Source: CAYQJL01 sp964573295 (GTDB taxonomy: Bacteria > Eisenbacteria > RBG-16-71-46 > CAIMUX01 > WJJG01). Taken from it: a DNA stretch of 64,000 nt. The translations under genes were made by a program, and so were the position numbers. The notes beneath the pieces are model-generated. The model saw only the letters and a program-made list of their open reading frames with translations, made no database searches and was not told the DNA's origin. Of this stretch, positions 44,001 to 57,248 are shown one piece after another. The first letter of the stretch is position 1. Each line of letters begins with the position of its first letter. Where the stretch lies: contig CAZNJE010000014.1 of assembly GCA_964573295.1 (NCBI GenBank), positions 20,979 to 84,978 of the forward strand, in the 5' to 3' direction.

Positions 44001-45244
44001 ACGATCACCGAATCGTCTTCGTCCGCAGAAGCCGGCGCCGCGCCGGCGCCGGCGTGCTCGCGCAGGATCCTCTCGGCCAGGGAGGTAGGAACGTGCTCGA
44101 GCACCTCGCGCCGCGCTTCTTCGAGCTGCCGCTCCAGCAGCAGCGGATCCTCGGCCACGACCAAGGCCTCGGGGCCCGCGTAGTCGAGCAGCGAACCGAG
44201 CGGCACGCCAAACCGGGTCAGCATCCACTCGAGCCCATCGAAGCTCCCCTCGCCCCGCAGCATATCGAGGTGCTCGCGTAGCGATCCCTGCGGCGGACGG
44301 AGCCCGCTTTGTTCGAAGCGCTCCCAGTCTCCTTCATCGATGATGACCTCGGTCAGAGGCAGGAGCGGCATCGCCGACTGGACCCGCAGCGAACGCTGCG
44401 TGGCGACGTCGAACTCACGCAGGGCGACGATCTCGTCGTCGTCGAACTCGATGCGGACCGGGTTCTCGCAACCGAAGCTGTAGACATCGACGATGCCGCC
44501 ACGGCGGCTGAAGTCGCCGTATTCGCCCACCAAGACCTGTCTCTGGAATCCCAAGCGCACGAGGAAGGCGAGCAACTCCTCGATCTCGATGCGCTGTCCC
44601 AGCCGGAGCGTGGTCAGGAAGCGGGAGAAGTGCGCGGGGGCCGGAATACGCTGGAAGAGCGCGTGCGGGGTGGTGATCAAAACGGCGGGCCGGTGGGCAA
44701 ACCAGGCCGCCGCGGCCGAGCCGGCTTCCCGGTCGTTCTGATCCGGCTCCCCGCGCGCTCCCTCTTTCTGGCGCGGCCCATTCGCGTCCTGCCCATTGCC
44801 GGCCGGCCCGACTCCATCAGGACGCGTCACCAGCCGCGCCAGCGTCTCGACCCGGGCGGCCTGGATGCGCGCGTGCGGAATCTGCTGGCTGTAGGCGTCG
44901 ACACCCAGATCGGGAAAGTGCGCTACCTGGTCACGCCCCAGCAGGAAGTGGAAGTCCTCGCGTACCTCGTCCAGCGAGGTATCGTCGGCGGTGAGGTAGA
45001 CCAGAGGGCTACGTCCGGACAGGGCGGCTTGGCGGGCCAGGTAGGCGGCCACGACCGTGCGCGCCGAACCATGGAGGCCCAAGAGGCCCGCATGCAGACC
45101 AGCATCGCGGAGATCTTTGGCGGCGGGCCGCTCCTCCGGATCCGGGCGCAGCAAGAGCGCGGCGACCTCCCGCACGGCGCGGGCTTCGCCGAGAGCATCC
45201 GTCAAGGCCGTGCCGATCGGTCTGTCATCGCGCAACCAACGCAC
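41030..45244 (-). CDS. mfd: Transcription-repair coupling factor Mfd with two insertions
   Basis: A 1404-residue DNA translocase that removes stalled RNA polymerase and recruits UvrA. The UvrB-like N-terminal module, the RNAP-interacting domain (GDFVVHIEHGIGVYRGI, about 731), Walker A GDVGYGKTEVA (about 880) and DEEQ (about 980) are intact. E. coli Mfd has 1148 residues; the excess sits mostly in two hydrophilic insertions: about 138-177 and about 518-575. The latter is an Arg/Gly/Ala/Asp low-complexity segment encoded by imperfect 15-bp-like repeats (about 43550-43635). GTG start, AAGGAG 11 nt upstream. It ends 15 bp before the tricorn-like gene starts. Confidence 0.96.
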   Translation of the reverse strand: MRWLRDDRPIGTALTDALGEARAVREVAALLLRPDPEERPAAKDLRDAGLHAGLLGLHGSARTVVAAYLARQAALSGRSPLVYLTADDTSLDEVREDFHFLLGRDQVAHFPDLGVDAYSQQIPHARIQAARVETLARLVTRPDGVGPAGNGQDANGPRQKEGARGEPDQNDREAGSAAAAWFAHRPAVLITTPHALFQRIPAPAHFSRFLTTLRLGQRIEIEELLAFLVRLGFQRQVLVGEYGDFSRRGGIVDVYSFGCENPVRIEFDDDEIVALREFDVATQRSLRVQSAMPLLPLTEVIIDEGDWERFEQSGLRPPQGSLREHLDMLRGEGSFDGLEWMLTRFGVPLGSLLDYAGPEALVVAEDPLLLERQLEEARREVLEHVPTSLAERILREHAGAGAAPASADEDDSVIVDFTGDPDEDFELLATLFSGPAELFDLEGSLSDLLARRPSLYVGIGLAQSALDREPAEKGETKARHSRWTAGEQIHGIDPLEFDPRGKRGSAQWRQMLAESIRRRSRQEDQRHDRRTRRAGPPSSDARDVRGAGDARDAGGVRGGGSVRGAGGVSEDPDAQAERIAREAALAGWGPDEEAGDEGIDPTLLEAEMEWADHAEASSLLGYTPRHFTLKTKAQEHFGRNLELVRGYIRDLMGRGLSVTVLCDTSNHRERLEELMDDVGATFVVGNLAAGFEVPELEVAVLTDHEIFERMRRRKAGRRYSRGISLKELLAMRPGDFVVHIEHGIGVYRGIGRLTVNGHLTDCMKIEYAKGDKLFIPVDQLNLVQKYAAEEGATPALSRLGTNQWAKTKARVKQSIKEMAGELIKLYAARKAQLGYAFPPDNVWQMEMEARFPYEETPDQLSSIQDVKADMERPSPMERLICGDVGYGKTEVAIRAAFKAVTDGKQVGFLVPTTLLTQQHFDTFTERLRGYPMRVDMLSRFRTRKEIKATLADLAAGKVDIIVGTHRLLSKDVRFKDLGLVIIDEEQRFGVAHKERLKQMRTQVDVLTLTATPIPRTLNMALLGVRDMSTIRTPPRDRRPIKTEIAEFGDEVITYALMHEADRGGQSFFVHNRVETIDAMANYIRSLVPHLRVAVGHGQMRERQLEDVMRKFLAGEYDVLVATMIIESGLDLPNVNTILVNRTDSFGLAQLYQLRGRVGRSARRAYAYLLLPPDRVMTETAMKRLKAMEEFEDLGSGFQLAMRDLEIRGAGNILGTEQHGFIANVGFEMYQRLLEEAAKELKGIPAPKVIEARVVTDLEAFLPRSYVSDDPEKMNIYKTLADAATIGQVDELAAEVADRFGRPPAQAEALFEFRRLRIRATRASVDTLILRDGAVALDLRRPLSRDQVQRLIQQMPIPVSFKTHGQHRVDAAAREVGGEMLLVAGQILDCLLEEDAESPEPAVST

Positions 45245-45291
45245 CGGTGCGCCTTCTCCTTGGTCTCGATGAGATGGGGAGCCCGTAGCCG

Positions 45292-45915
45292 CTAGTAGAC
45301 CGAATCGACCTGTTCGATCCAGCCGGTCAGGGTGGTCCGTCCCTGCGGCGTGGTGAGATCCACGTCGTCGCCGACATAGGCGCCCGCCCGGCGCCGGATC
45401 ACCTGATCCTCGTCCAGGATGTAAAGATCATGCCAGCTCGATGACGCGTCGAGCATGGTGCCGACGGCGGGCACTTGCGTCCCACCCTCGACCGTGAGCG
45501 TATCCTGCAGCACGGGCATGTTGATTCCCATGTCGCCGATCAAGCCCCAGTTGGCTTCATCCCGGGGGATGTTGACGGCGATGCCGGCCAGGTTGGTCCA
45601 TCCCTCGGCCCGCATCGAGTCGACCACATCGGCCATGCCGGCCCACTGCGAACGGCAAATGGGACAGGTAGCCTGTACGAAGTAGATGACCAGCAGCCGG
45701 TTCTGATAGCTCCGCACCCCGACGTATTGGCCCGCGCGATCCGAGGCGGTGTTGATATCGCGGAGCGAGAAGGCCGGCACCGGATCGGTGCTGCCGTTGC
45801 CGTTTGAGCCGGTGGAGTTGTCGCTGCAGGCCAATCCGAAGACGGCCACAGCGGCAAGAGTGGCTCCAGCCAAAAAGCCCGCAAGACGCATCTTCGGCCG
45901 AATGTGGATCCGCAT
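45292..45915 (-). CDS. Thioredoxin-fold lipoprotein (AhpC/TSA or TlpA-like)
   Basis: A 207-residue exported protein. The signal peptide ends at GLAC (Cys30), an imperfect lipobox, followed by a Ser/Gly/Asn-rich linker. The thioredoxin-like domain (about 48-205) has the redox motif CPIC (Cys84, Cys87) in YFVQATCPICRSQW. This looks like a membrane-tethered periplasmic thiol-disulfide protein. ATG at 45915 is preceded by GGAGG (4 nt). It has its own promoter (45963-45991) and is followed by mfd after 47 bp. Confidence 0.88.
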   Translation of the reverse strand: MRIHIRPKMRLAGFLAGATLAAVAVFGLACSDNSTGSNGNGSTDPVPAFSLRDINTASDRAGQYVGVRSYQNRLLVIYFVQATCPICRSQWAGMADVVDSMRAEGWTNLAGIAVNIPRDEANWGLIGDMGINMPVLQDTLTVEGGTQVPAVGTMLDASSSWHDLYILDEDQVIRRRAGAYVGDDVDLTTPQGRTTLTGWIEQVDSVY

Positions 45916-45962
45916 GCTTCCTCCGCTTTGGGCATCAAGGATGGGGCGATGCAAGCCATAGG

Positions 45963-45991
45963 AGTGTAGAGGGTTGTCTGCCGAGCCTCAA
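45963..45991 (-). promoter_or_regulatory. Sigma70-type promoter for the thioredoxin lipoprotein gene
   Basis: Minus strand: TTGAGG (45991-45986), 17-nt spacer, TACACT (45968-45963), about 48 nt before the ATG. It may also drive mfd. Confidence 0.55.
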
Positions 45992-46026
45992 GGGACCGAT
46001 TGCGAATCCGCGTGCCGGCCTGGAAG

Positions 46027-48426
46027 CTACCGGCGGATGCGTCCGCGCCCGAGAAGGCTCTCGGCGAGCAGCAGGCCAAACGCCAGGGCCAGGCAAAGCT
46101 GCCACAGCTCCCGCCCATAGCGCGCTTCGAGCACCTGGCGGCTCAGCGTCTCCTCGGGGGCCAGCCGCTGGGCGTCACTCCCGAAGACGAAATCGAGTTG
46201 CTCGGCATCGAGCGATTGCAGATCCGACTCCCGAACGTCCAGGTTGACCGCTTCGGTGACGATCGGCGCCCGTCCCTGCAGCGCCTGCTCCGTCGTGCCG
46301 CCCGCCATGGGCACACCCAGTGCCGCCCGGCCGGTGCCGAGCATGTAGAAGCCGGGCTCGGGCACCGGCGCGGTCTGCAGCGTCCTGCCCCGGTCTCCGA
46401 GCACGACCTCGACGGGGATTTCCAGGCCATCGGGGCCCACACAACGGAACGCCTCCCCTTCGAGCTCCTTCGGCAAGGGATGTCGTAACGGCCGGCCCAC
46501 GGTGGGCGCCTCGCGCCCGGCCTTGCCGCCCAGGATCAGGTGCAGGAGGCCGCGGTGCAAGAAGGGCAGGTAGCTGGCACTCGTGGGAAAATCGCTCCAC
46601 TTCATATCCAGCGCGGAGGTGAAGAGCAGCACGCCCGGCTCTTCCGCCAGCGCGGGGTACCCGCCCGAGAACTCGGCCAGCACGCGGGTGGCCTCGCCGG
46701 GACGCACCTCGAGCAGGCGGCGGAATCGCGCACTCGAAAGGGCCTCACCGGGGGCGACGGGGAATCCGTCGAAAATGTCGTGACCCGTCACGGCCGGGCG
46801 CAGCGAGAAGTGCGCATCGCCAGTCACATCGCCCACGACGTTTTCCAGCCGCAGCTCGGCGATACCCGGCAAGATCTGGGTGTTGTAGACGCGGGCGTCG
46901 ATCCGGTCTCCCAAGGCGATGAAGATGCCGCCACCCTCGGAGCGGTACTGCGCGAGCAGCTCGGTTGCCGCGGCGCCGAGCCGCCCCACGTTGAGCAGCA
47001 AAACCGCGTCGGCATCGATCTCGCCGCGCAGGCCCAGGTCCCGCTCGGGCACGAGCGTTACCTCGAACAATCGCAGGCCCTCTGAGTCGTCAACGGCCCC
47101 AGCCGGCGGAAAAGGGGACCTCGAGATCTCGGCCTCCGCTCCGGTTCCGGCTCCGGTTCCTTCTCCCTCGCCAACCGCGCCCGCACCACCGCTCTGGGCC
47201 GCGCGCGCCAGCACGTCGGCTCCGCCCCACGGATCGAGCGCCAGGACCGGGAAGGTGGCCTCATCGAGCACCGCCGGATCCTCCAGGGGACCGCGGGTCA
47301 CGATCAGCACCTTGAATCGCTGGGTGGCGCTCGTGCTCAGGTAGTAGGTATTGTCGATCGCGAGCAGGTCATTGCCGCCGCGCACCCCAAGAAGCCCGCT
47401 CTCGGGCGCTTCCTCGATAGAGATGACCGTTTGGGTCACCGCACCGGCGTCGACATCCACGAATCCTTCGGCCAGCAGCCGGCCGGACCGGCCGCCTACG
47501 ACTTGCACGAGATGATCCTCGACCGGCGTGTCACCGTAGTTGCGCAATCGGATCGTCAGCCGGCCGCCCAGACCGGCCGGATCGCGTTCGAAGAGCGCCC
47601 ACACCACCGCCAGGTTGGGCGTGCTGGGCGCCACCACCGGCAGCAAGTAGACTTGCGCCTCGGGCGGGACCGGCACCAGGCTCGGGAGAACGGCGGCGGA
47701 ATCCGGCGTCGTCGGCCCCTCATCGGCCGTCTCGCCGGAGCCGACACCGCGCAGGATCTCCTCCATCTGGTTCTGCTGGAAGTCGGAGACGACGAACACC
47801 TCGCGGTTGAGCGTCTGGGCCGAGGAGAGGATCGGATAGACGCGTTCGAAGGCCGCGGCCAGGTTCGAGCGCGTCGCCCGCGGCTTCGCACGCAGGATTT
47901 CTTCGCGCAGCAGCGATGGATCGCGCACGGTGCTCTCGTAAGGCACCCGCACCGGCGAGGCCGTGAACACCAGCACGGCGCGGTCGCCTTCTTCCAAGAG
48001 GTCCAGGATCTGCAACGCGCGCTGGCGCGCCTCCTCGAAGCGCGTCGGCGCGGCCATCGCCTCCCCTTCGGCGTCGACCGGCAGCACCGTGGCCGGGTCG
48101 AGCAGCGCTCCCATGCTGTAGCTGTCGTCGATCAGGATCGCCACCGTCGAGGAGCCGCGTTGGCTGTAGGTGCCGGCTCCGTGCCAGACGGGCCGTGCGA
48201 GCGCCAGCGCGATCAACGCAATCGCCAGCGTTCGCAGCGCCAGCAGGATCCACTGGCGCAGTCGCAGCCGGCGGATCTTCTTGCGCGTGATCTCATCGAG
48301 CATCTCCAGATGGGAGAAGGGCCGCTCGACCGCCCGGCGCCGGCTGAAAAGGTGGATCAGGATCGGCAGGGCCGCCGCGGCCAGAGCCGCCAAGAAGGCG
48401 CCGTTCAAAAAGGTGAAGGGTCCCAT
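46027..48426 (-). CDS. BatA-like VWA-domain membrane protein
   Basis: A 799-residue membrane protein. The N-terminal BatA module has helices at about 7-27 and 57-78 with RPFSHLEML between them. A von Willebrand A domain follows, with an intact MIDAS DxSxS (Asp100, Ser102, Ser104). The long C-terminal part (about 260-770) is beta-rich with a DUF4159/GATase-like portion near FIALGDRID, and the protein ends with a membrane helix (about 772-795). Its ATG overlaps the stop of the DUF58 gene by one base (TGATG). Together with moxR and DUF58 it forms the Bat/aerotolerance-type cluster; BatB/D/E homologues are not present here. Confidence 0.87.
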   Translation of the reverse strand: MGPFTFLNGAFLAALAAAALPILIHLFSRRRAVERPFSHLEMLDEITRKKIRRLRLRQWILLALRTLAIALIALALARPVWHGAGTYSQRGSSTVAILIDDSYSMGALLDPATVLPVDAEGEAMAAPTRFEEARQRALQILDLLEEGDRAVLVFTASPVRVPYESTVRDPSLLREEILRAKPRATRSNLAAAFERVYPILSSAQTLNREVFVVSDFQQNQMEEILRGVGSGETADEGPTTPDSAAVLPSLVPVPPEAQVYLLPVVAPSTPNLAVVWALFERDPAGLGGRLTIRLRNYGDTPVEDHLVQVVGGRSGRLLAEGFVDVDAGAVTQTVISIEEAPESGLLGVRGGNDLLAIDNTYYLSTSATQRFKVLIVTRGPLEDPAVLDEATFPVLALDPWGGADVLARAAQSGGAGAVGEGEGTGAGTGAEAEISRSPFPPAGAVDDSEGLRLFEVTLVPERDLGLRGEIDADAVLLLNVGRLGAAATELLAQYRSEGGGIFIALGDRIDARVYNTQILPGIAELRLENVVGDVTGDAHFSLRPAVTGHDIFDGFPVAPGEALSSARFRRLLEVRPGEATRVLAEFSGGYPALAEEPGVLLFTSALDMKWSDFPTSASYLPFLHRGLLHLILGGKAGREAPTVGRPLRHPLPKELEGEAFRCVGPDGLEIPVEVVLGDRGRTLQTAPVPEPGFYMLGTGRAALGVPMAGGTTEQALQGRAPIVTEAVNLDVRESDLQSLDAEQLDFVFGSDAQRLAPEETLSRQVLEARYGRELWQLCLALAFGLLLAESLLGRGRIRR

Positions 48427-49355
48427 CAGTGCAGCCTCCGCCGCTTCTCGAGGTAGCGCAGCAGGGCCACGTCAAAGGGTGTGTCGGTCTGGACCTCCAC
48501 GTAGTCGATCGAGTGCTCGGCGCAGATCTGGCGATAGCGTTTTCGCCAGGCGTCCATCTGGCGCTTGTAGTCGTCGGCGAACTCCCACGGGGTCGTGCTG
48601 AGGCGCAGCTCCGACTCCAGGTCCACGAAAACGGTTTCCTCTTCGAAGGGGAAGCTCACCTCGGCCGGGTCGAGCAGGTGGAAGACGACCACCTCGTGCT
48701 GGCGGTGCCGGAAGTGCTTGAGGCCCGTGAGCACATCCTCGGGCCGGTCCATCAGGTCCGAGATCAGGATCACCAGGCCCCGCCGGCTGAGGCGGTCGGC
48801 CAGGTGGTGCAGGCTCTGGCCGATCCGGGTGCCGAGCCCGCGTTCGGCGCCGCGGGCGTGCCGAAGAAGCAGCTTGAGTTCACCTAGCAGGATCCGCAGG
48901 TGCGAGCCCACGCTTCGCGCGGGAATGAACTTGCGGATCTGATCGTCGAAGGTGAGCAGGCCCACCGCGTCCTGCTGGCGAATCATCAGGTAGGCCAGGG
49001 CGGCGGCCAGGTACACGCCGTATTCCAGCTTCGGGAGGTAGGTGTCCTGCGAGCGGTAGGCCATCGACGAGCTCGAGTCGATCACCAGATAGCCGCGCAG
49101 GTTGGTTTCCTCCTCGAACTCCTTGATGAAGAAGCGGTCGCTCTTGGCGTAGACCTTCCAATCCACGCTGCGGATCGGGTCGCCGGGCATGTAGGGACGG
49201 TGCTCAGCGAACTCCACGCTGAACCCGTGGTAGGGGCTCTTGTGCAACCCCGTGATGAATCCTTCGACCACCAGCCGGGCGATCAGATCGAGACGGCGCA
49301 GCTTGCTCACGAAATACGGATCGAGCAAGGCGCGGTCTTCGGCTTGTCGCGGCAC
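48426..49355 (-). CDS. DUF58 domain protein
   Basis: A 309-residue protein with the DUF58 signature: HGFSVEFAEHRPYMPGDPI then SVDWKVYAKSDRFFIKEFEE, followed by a VWA-like domain (LVIDSSSSM near 93). DUF58 proteins accompany MoxR ATPases and are probably their partners or substrates. It lies between moxR (22-bp gap) and batA (1-bp overlap), so the three form an operon. Confidence 0.92.
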   Translation of the reverse strand: MPRQAEDRALLDPYFVSKLRRLDLIARLVVEGFITGLHKSPYHGFSVEFAEHRPYMPGDPIRSVDWKVYAKSDRFFIKEFEEETNLRGYLVIDSSSSMAYRSQDTYLPKLEYGVYLAAALAYLMIRQQDAVGLLTFDDQIRKFIPARSVGSHLRILLGELKLLLRHARGAERGLGTRIGQSLHHLADRLSRRGLVILISDLMDRPEDVLTGLKHFRHRQHEVVVFHLLDPAEVSFPFEEETVFVDLESELRLSTTPWEFADDYKRQMDAWRKRYRQICAEHSIDYVEVQTDTPFDVALLRYLEKRRRLH

Positions 49356-49377
49356 GCGTGCACTCCCTCAGGCGCTC

Positions 49378-50364
<987 letters not shown>

Positions 50365-50573
50365 CGGTTGCCTTTCTTGTGCTTGAAGAAATGTCCGGAC
50401 GATTCCGTGCGTCTCTGGAATCCAGCGCGCCGGCCCCGCGGCCAGCCCGGCGATCGCTACGAGCGGCGCGAGCGGCTCAGACCGCGTTCGGCGCGCAAGC
50501 GGCGAGTCTATCCCCGGGTTGGATCGGACGCCACCTCTCCCATCAACTATATATGGGCCGAGCAGTTCCCAGG

Positions 50574-50602
50574 TTGGCAGTCTCGGGGCGATTGCCTAGA
50601 CT
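50574..50602 (+). promoter_or_regulatory. Sigma70-type promoter for the TPR-sigma54 activator gene
   Basis: TTGGCA (50574-50579), 17-nt spacer, TAGACT (50597-50602), 31 nt before the ATG. A TATATA patch (50549-50555) between this and moxR may carry the divergent promoter. Confidence 0.6.
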
Positions 50603-50632
50603 GAAACCGTTGCCCGACCGGTGAGGACGACC

Positions 50633-53947
<3,315 letters not shown>

Positions 53948-53974
53948 ACGAGTCGCGCGGCGCGCAGGGCACAC

Positions 53975-56863
53975 CTACCGCCTCAGGAGCATCACCTTGC
54001 GGGCCTCCAGCTGCTGCGCGCCGGAGCTGAGTCGCATCAGGTAGAAACCCGAACCCGCCAGCCGTCCGGCCGAGTCCCGGCCGTCCCAATGCAATCGCCC
54101 TTCGGCCGATGCCTCCCGGGACGTCAGCCTCGTGATCAAGCGCCCGGCGGCATCGTAGATGTGCAGATCTACGTCGGCCGGGTGGCTCAGCTGGTAGTGA
54201 ATCCGCGCCCCATCGTGTCCGATCACCGGTGACGGGACACAATCCAGACGCGAACAGACGAGCCTCCCGAGCGGCCGTTCGGGATCCCGCTCGACCACAT
54301 CCATCGTGATACCCAGCTCGGTCACGACCAGATCGTCGATGTACCAGCCCTCACCGCCCGTGTTGCCGTCGGTTCCGAAACGGAAGCGCAGCTTCACGTC
54401 GCTGCCTTCGTACGCCGCGAGGTCCAGCGTCACCTCTTCCCAGTCATGCGTGCCGGAGAAGAAGGGCGTGCCCGGCGGGTAGGGCGACTGTTCGCCGGTC
54501 CGCGCCGTGTGAGAGTATCCGCCCACCGGGGTGATCCGTTCCCAAGACCCGCCGTCGGCCGAGATCTCCACGAAGCCGCCATCGTAGGCCGTGCCGGGAT
54601 AGGATCCGCTGTCCTCCGCATCGATCCAGTGCCAGAAGGTGGCGGTGGCGGCCAGGCCCACGGTGAAGGCCGGAGACTCGAGCGCGGCATCGAGCAAGTT
54701 GCCGTAGCTGCCCGTCCCGGTAGCTCCACACTTCCAACTACTCGTGCCGCCGGGGGTGTGGTTGCGCTGGGCCGACAGGTGCCACTGGTCACCGTACCCA
54801 CCCGTCACGGGGTAGTGCTGCCAGTCACCCACGCCGCTTTCCATGTCGTCGTCGTAGGCGGTGACGAAGGGCGCCACGTAGAACTCGTAGACCTCCGCCG
54901 GCGCACCCGGAGGATCGGTGGTGACATTGCCGCCCTCATCCGATGCCTGCACGTAGTAGGTCACCAGCGTCTCCAGCGGCTGGCCCGGAATCCCGGCGCC
55001 GAAGAGATCGCCGCCCTGGGCCTCCATCGGCACCGCGACGTAACCCTGACCCGGTGTGCGGTAGTAGAGCACAGTCTCGCTGAGAGCGCTCATGTCGGTG
55101 ATCGTCGATTCGATCTCGTAGGGGCCCATGGTGTCGTCAGTGGAGGGATACTCGGTGGTCCCGGCGATAGCGGGACCGGCAATGTCGGTCAGAGCGAAGT
55201 TCACCGTCGTGGTTTCGCCAACCACAATTGGCACGAACCCCGAGGTGTCGGGCGCGAAGCTCGGATGCGTGACGGCGACCTGGAAATCGCCGGCGATGAC
55301 GTATCCGGAGTAGAACCCATTCTCTCCGGTTTCCATCGTGGCGCCGGCGCCGACGACGGTCACCGTGGCGCCCGGCACCGGCGCCCCTCCGGCGGTCGCG
55401 TTCGAGACGGTCCCTTGCAGGGTGCCGCGGTCATAGCCCAAGGGGATCATCCCCACATCGCGCACCGTCGCCGAGCCGGTCACCTGCGCCTCGATGGTCT
55501 CGGAGTGGAACCCCTCGGCTTCGAAGAGCAGGGTGTAGGATCCCGCTGGGGCGAAGAGGTGATAGCGGCCATGGGAGCCACCACTGCTGTTGGTCTCGTC
55601 ATGCTCGAACGGCACGCCTACCATGGTGATGGTCGCCTCGACCGGGTCGCCGGTGATGGCGTCGGTCACGCGGCCGGACAGCGAAATCGGCTCCTCCAAG
55701 AGCCACAAAATCCCGGGGAAGACCAGCGCGGCTTCGGCCTGCGCGCTGGCATAGGTGGGCTGGAACTCGGTCGCCGTCTCGATCAGGTGGGCGTGCGAGC
55801 CGAAGTTGGCGAAATGCCACTGCTGGTGTTCGCCCTCGGCACTCGGATCACGGATGCCGCCATAGCCGGAAGCGATCGACAGCGAGGTCGCAATGCTGGT
55901 GTAGTAGGCATCGAACGGATGGTTCCAGCAGGCGTAGCCGTGCAGGACCTCGCGGCCGGAGGAGTGATAGTCCAGGACCTTGTCGAAACGCTGATCATAG
56001 GCCCAGGTCAACAGGGTCTGGGTCTCGGCTTCGGAGGCCGGACCGGGGCCCTTGTAGGTTTCCGAGCCCGGGCTGGTGCTGCCACTGCACTGACCGTACC
56101 AACCCGTCGGGTAGTTGCGGTTCTGATCGACGCCCGTCCCGCCGGTGAAAGGGTGACGGTTCTTCCGCCACCAGTTGTCCTGGTAGTAGCAGTACTCGTA
56201 GCCGTCCGGGTTCCAGATCGGTGCGATCCAGATCTCGTATTCGTCGACGAGAGAGGTGATCTGCGGATCGCTGCCGTAGAGGGTCGTGAATTGCTCGAGG
56301 GCGTGCAGCGCGATCACGGGGGTGACGAGTTCCCTGGCGTGATGGCAACTGACCAGCGCGAAGGAGGGTTCGTCCTCCTCCACACCGACGTTGTCGGAGA
56401 CCTTCACGGCATACATGTGACGCCCTTCGTAGGTCGGCTCGATCCCGTAGCGCTCGGTCAAGTCGACGAACTGGCAAATGGAGGGATACGCCGCCGCCGC
56501 GGTCTGCATTTCGACGATGATCTCGGCGAGATCCGGATACCCTGGTGGCACCGCGTCCGGATCCAGACGCGCGCCCTGCCGCTCCGCCTGGATGTCGGCA
56601 AAGGGTCGGCCGGGGATGACTTCGACCGGCACGTGGCCCTGCTGGGCCAGCTCGTCGAGCGTCTCGCGCGAGAGAATGACTTCAAGGGTATTGTCCGTGA
56701 TCGTACGTTCGAGCACGTCCAGACCCGCGTCCAACCAGGCATCCGCCAGCAGCCGGGCGTCCGGGGACTCGAAGCGAGCGCGGATGAGCGTGTCGGCGGA
56801 GGCCGGCACGACCAACAGCGATACGATCCACATGACAATCGATACTGATACAAAGGATTTCAT
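53975..56863 (-). CDS. Secreted M14 carboxypeptidase with CarboxypepD-regulatory, MAM/CUB-like and FlgD-like C-terminal domains
   Basis: A 962-residue exported metallocarboxypeptidase. Signal peptide 1-23; a propeptide-like region follows to about 100. The catalytic domain (about 105-385) shows HxxE (His175, Glu178), DQNRNYP (246-252), His300 in DYHSSG and Glu366 in ATEF, so it looks active. Then two CarboxypepD-regulatory beta domains (about 395-560), a FN3/Ig-like region, an immune-inhibitor-A/MAM-like beta domain (about 690-870) and a FlgD-type C-terminus (VPSPVIGHDGARIHYQLSH onwards). ATG at 56863 has GGGAG 8 nt upstream. It converges with the sigma54 activator gene. Confidence 0.93.
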   Translation of the reverse strand: MKSFVSVSIVMWIVSLLVVPASADTLIRARFESPDARLLADAWLDAGLDVLERTITDNTLEVILSRETLDELAQQGHVPVEVIPGRPFADIQAERQGARLDPDAVPPGYPDLAEIIVEMQTAAAAYPSICQFVDLTERYGIEPTYEGRHMYAVKVSDNVGVEEDEPSFALVSCHHARELVTPVIALHALEQFTTLYGSDPQITSLVDEYEIWIAPIWNPDGYEYCYYQDNWWRKNRHPFTGGTGVDQNRNYPTGWYGQCSGSTSPGSETYKGPGPASEAETQTLLTWAYDQRFDKVLDYHSSGREVLHGYACWNHPFDAYYTSIATSLSIASGYGGIRDPSAEGEHQQWHFANFGSHAHLIETATEFQPTYASAQAEAALVFPGILWLLEEPISLSGRVTDAITGDPVEATITMVGVPFEHDETNSSGGSHGRYHLFAPAGSYTLLFEAEGFHSETIEAQVTGSATVRDVGMIPLGYDRGTLQGTVSNATAGGAPVPGATVTVVGAGATMETGENGFYSGYVIAGDFQVAVTHPSFAPDTSGFVPIVVGETTTVNFALTDIAGPAIAGTTEYPSTDDTMGPYEIESTITDMSALSETVLYYRTPGQGYVAVPMEAQGGDLFGAGIPGQPLETLVTYYVQASDEGGNVTTDPPGAPAEVYEFYVAPFVTAYDDDMESGVGDWQHYPVTGGYGDQWHLSAQRNHTPGGTSSWKCGATGTGSYGNLLDAALESPAFTVGLAATATFWHWIDAEDSGSYPGTAYDGGFVEISADGGSWERITPVGGYSHTARTGEQSPYPPGTPFFSGTHDWEEVTLDLAAYEGSDVKLRFRFGTDGNTGGEGWYIDDLVVTELGITMDVVERDPERPLGRLVCSRLDCVPSPVIGHDGARIHYQLSHPADVDLHIYDAAGRLITRLTSREASAEGRLHWDGRDSAGRLAGSGFYLMRLSSGAQQLEARKVMLLRR

Positions 56864-56996
56864 GGCGACAGCTCCCTCGGTGTCGGCAGGCCATCCAGAG
56901 ATCGACTGCCGACCCCCGCGTGGGGCCATCGACGCTGCGGATGCGGGCCTGTCGGACGTGCGTCCTGTGAGGATCCTCGGACGACGGACGTCCAAG

Positions 56997-57024
56997 CAGC
57001 TAAATGATCGCACGCCGGTTGCAA
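56997..57024 (-). promoter_or_regulatory. Candidate promoter for the M14 carboxypeptidase gene
   Basis: Minus strand: TTGCAA (57024-57019), 16-nt spacer, TAGCTG (57002-56997), about 134 nt before the ATG. Confidence 0.35.
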
Positions 57025-57160
57025 CCAGATCAATCCCCAATCCGTCTATCTTCGCACCCCGGCATCTCTTGGATCATGTCCCGGCCGGCATCTTCCCATG
57101 CCCTTCGAATGCCCTTCGCATGAAGTCACCACCGCAGAGCAGCCTTCCCCGGCCCGATCG

Positions 57161-57169
57161 TGGTAGTAT
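57161..57169 (+). promoter_or_regulatory. Candidate extended -10 promoter for the lamin-tail gene
   Basis: TGGTAGTAT: TGn plus TAGTAT, 80 nt upstream of the ATG. No -35 is evident. Confidence 0.35.
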
Positions 57170-57248
57170 GAAGCTCACCTGATCCTGTGCGCGCTCGACC
57201 CGGAGGAGGGACGGGCGATGGACCGCGCGCTACCGAAGGAGGTGTCGC

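Noticed and set aside
41957..44281. 774-codon plus-strand open frame opposite mfd
   Set aside because: Mfd motifs on the minus strand are unambiguous; the plus frame has no recognisable fold.
50574..50602. Sigma54 promoter (GG-N10-GC) before the activator
   Set aside because: TTGGCA and TTGC are present but the GG to GC spacing is 16, not 10; the sigma70 reading with a 17-nt spacer fits better.
54446..56848. 800-codon plus-strand open frame opposite the M14 carboxypeptidase
   Set aside because: Antisense shadow; catalytic residues and C-terminal domain are on the minus strand.
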